Shown here one piece after another: positions 5,613-5,912 of a DNA stretch of 5,912 nucleotides. The position numbers were made by a program, and so were the translations under genes. The stretch is from an uncultured Bacteroidales bacterium. GTDB lineage: Bacteria; Bacteroidota; Bacteroidia; Bacteroidales; UBA932. The notes under the pieces are model-generated. The model was given only the letters and a program-made list of their open reading frames with translations, was not told where the DNA came from and ran no database searches. The DNA lies in assembly GCA_910585445.1 (NCBI GenBank), contig CAJUEK010000080.1:1-5912 (forward strand), in the 5' to 3' direction. Numbering within the stretch: the first letter of the stretch is position 1; each line of letters opens with the position of its first letter.

Positions 5613-5849
5613 CCCTTAAGCACGGCAACCACTACTACACCTGCCACATAACCTTCTTGCGTGCTTAAGGGTATCAATTCACGCACCACTAAGCACGCTA
5701 ATCATTGCCATATTGCCCAGATGCTCATTGAGCGTGCACAGGGGCAAAGTCTATGGAAAGACTGCGCACATAACAGACGGGAGCGACCTAACGATATGAC
5801 TGAACGATGTGACAGGACGATGTGACCTAACGATGCGACCGCCCAATGC
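5613..5849. repeat. composite tandem repeat, copy 3 (237 bp)
   Basis: Inverted repeat A is again perfect over 12 bp (5613-5624 with 5660-5671), and inverted repeat B pairs GCACGCT (5693-5699) with AGCGTGC (5731-5737). The first 125 bp differ from copy 1 at 12 positions, counted by eye. About 16 bp present in copies 1 and 2 between B and the AGTCT/AGACT hairpin are missing. It ends with five 13-bp units, the last one degenerate. Beyond it, 5850-5912 is AT-rich DNA that shows no gene and may be the upstream region of something outside the window. Confidence 0.88.
5785..5849. repeat. 13-bp direct repeats, array 3 (5 full units)
   Basis: Units start at 5785, 5798, 5811, 5824 and 5837. The third (GACAGGACGATGT) appears inserted relative to array 2, and the fifth (GACCGCCCAATGC) is the most degenerate of all units, as is common at the outer edge of a tandem array. 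Confidence 0.85.
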
Positions 5850-5912
5850 GTTCAACCTAAATAACGTCAGTTCGACGAAATTAAGTTATTAATTATTAGT
5901 AAAATAGCAATA

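Noticed and set aside
5466..5651. Plus-strand open frame spanning repeat copies 2 and 3
   Set aside because: It covers inverted repeats and the 13-bp array, has low-complexity ends, and is not maintained in copy 1.
5071..5849. CRISPR array
   Set aside because: Repeat units are far too long, there are no short repeats alternating with unique spacers, and no cas genes are present. The 13-bp units are contiguous without spacers.
5071..5849. Insertion sequence or MITE
   Set aside because: No transposase, no clear terminal inverted repeats bounding the whole block and no target-site duplication were found. The copies are head-to-tail tandem.

Overview
The window looks like a chromosomal segment of a member of the Bacteroidetes, most likely Bacteroidales. 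Two upstream regions carry exact matches to the Bacteroidetes -7 promoter element TAnnTTTG. Gene starts lack Shine-Dalgarno sequences and follow AT-rich leaders. The tRNA gene does not encode its CCA tail. The protein families (class I fumarase, TadA, YqaA, a GT28/MGDG-synthase-type glycosyltransferase) fit this group. Genus and species cannot be read from the sequence.

Layout, left to right. (1) 1-178 has no convincing gene, only a coding-like minus-strand stretch without a proper start, next to the 3' end of a tRNA. (2) 179-249 minus: tRNA-Gln(UUG), with a well-formed promoter just upstream. (3) 355-1226 minus: a two-gene unit, tadA (tRNA adenosine-34 deaminase) followed by a yqaA-like membrane protein; stop and start overlap as TAATG. 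(4) 1227-1504: a divergent intergenic region with candidate promoters on both strands. (5) 1505-2683 plus: a 392-aa glycosyltransferase of the MGDG synthase/UgtP type. (6) 2678-4291 minus: a complete class I [4Fe-4S] fumarate hydratase, convergent with the glycosyltransferase; both genes end within the palindrome CTATAG. (7) 4308-4928 minus: a CatA-like acetyltransferase fold protein, 16 nt upstream of the fumarase and probably cotranscribed with it. (8) 4929-5912: almost 1 kb without a supported gene.

Region 8 is the unusual part. From 5071 to 5849 it holds three tandem copies (295, 247 and 237 bp) of a composite repeat. Each copy has a conserved head of about 125-140 bp with two strong inverted repeats that share the AAGCACG/CGTGC motif, then a short AGTCT/AGACT hairpin, then an array of 13-bp direct repeats (consensus about GACCNAACGATGN; 7, 4 and 5 full units). 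The arms of the two main inverted repeats can also pair in a third, mutually exclusive way. The family and function of this element are not recognised. It could be an intergenic repeat, a tandem structured RNA or a protein-binding array, and it lies directly upstream of the acetyltransferase-fumarase unit.

The annotated genes are mostly housekeeping: tRNA supply and decoding (tRNA-Gln, TadA), envelope lipid or membrane functions (YqaA-like, glycosyltransferase) and the fumarate/malate step of central metabolism. No mobile-element genes, CRISPR array or defence genes were found.
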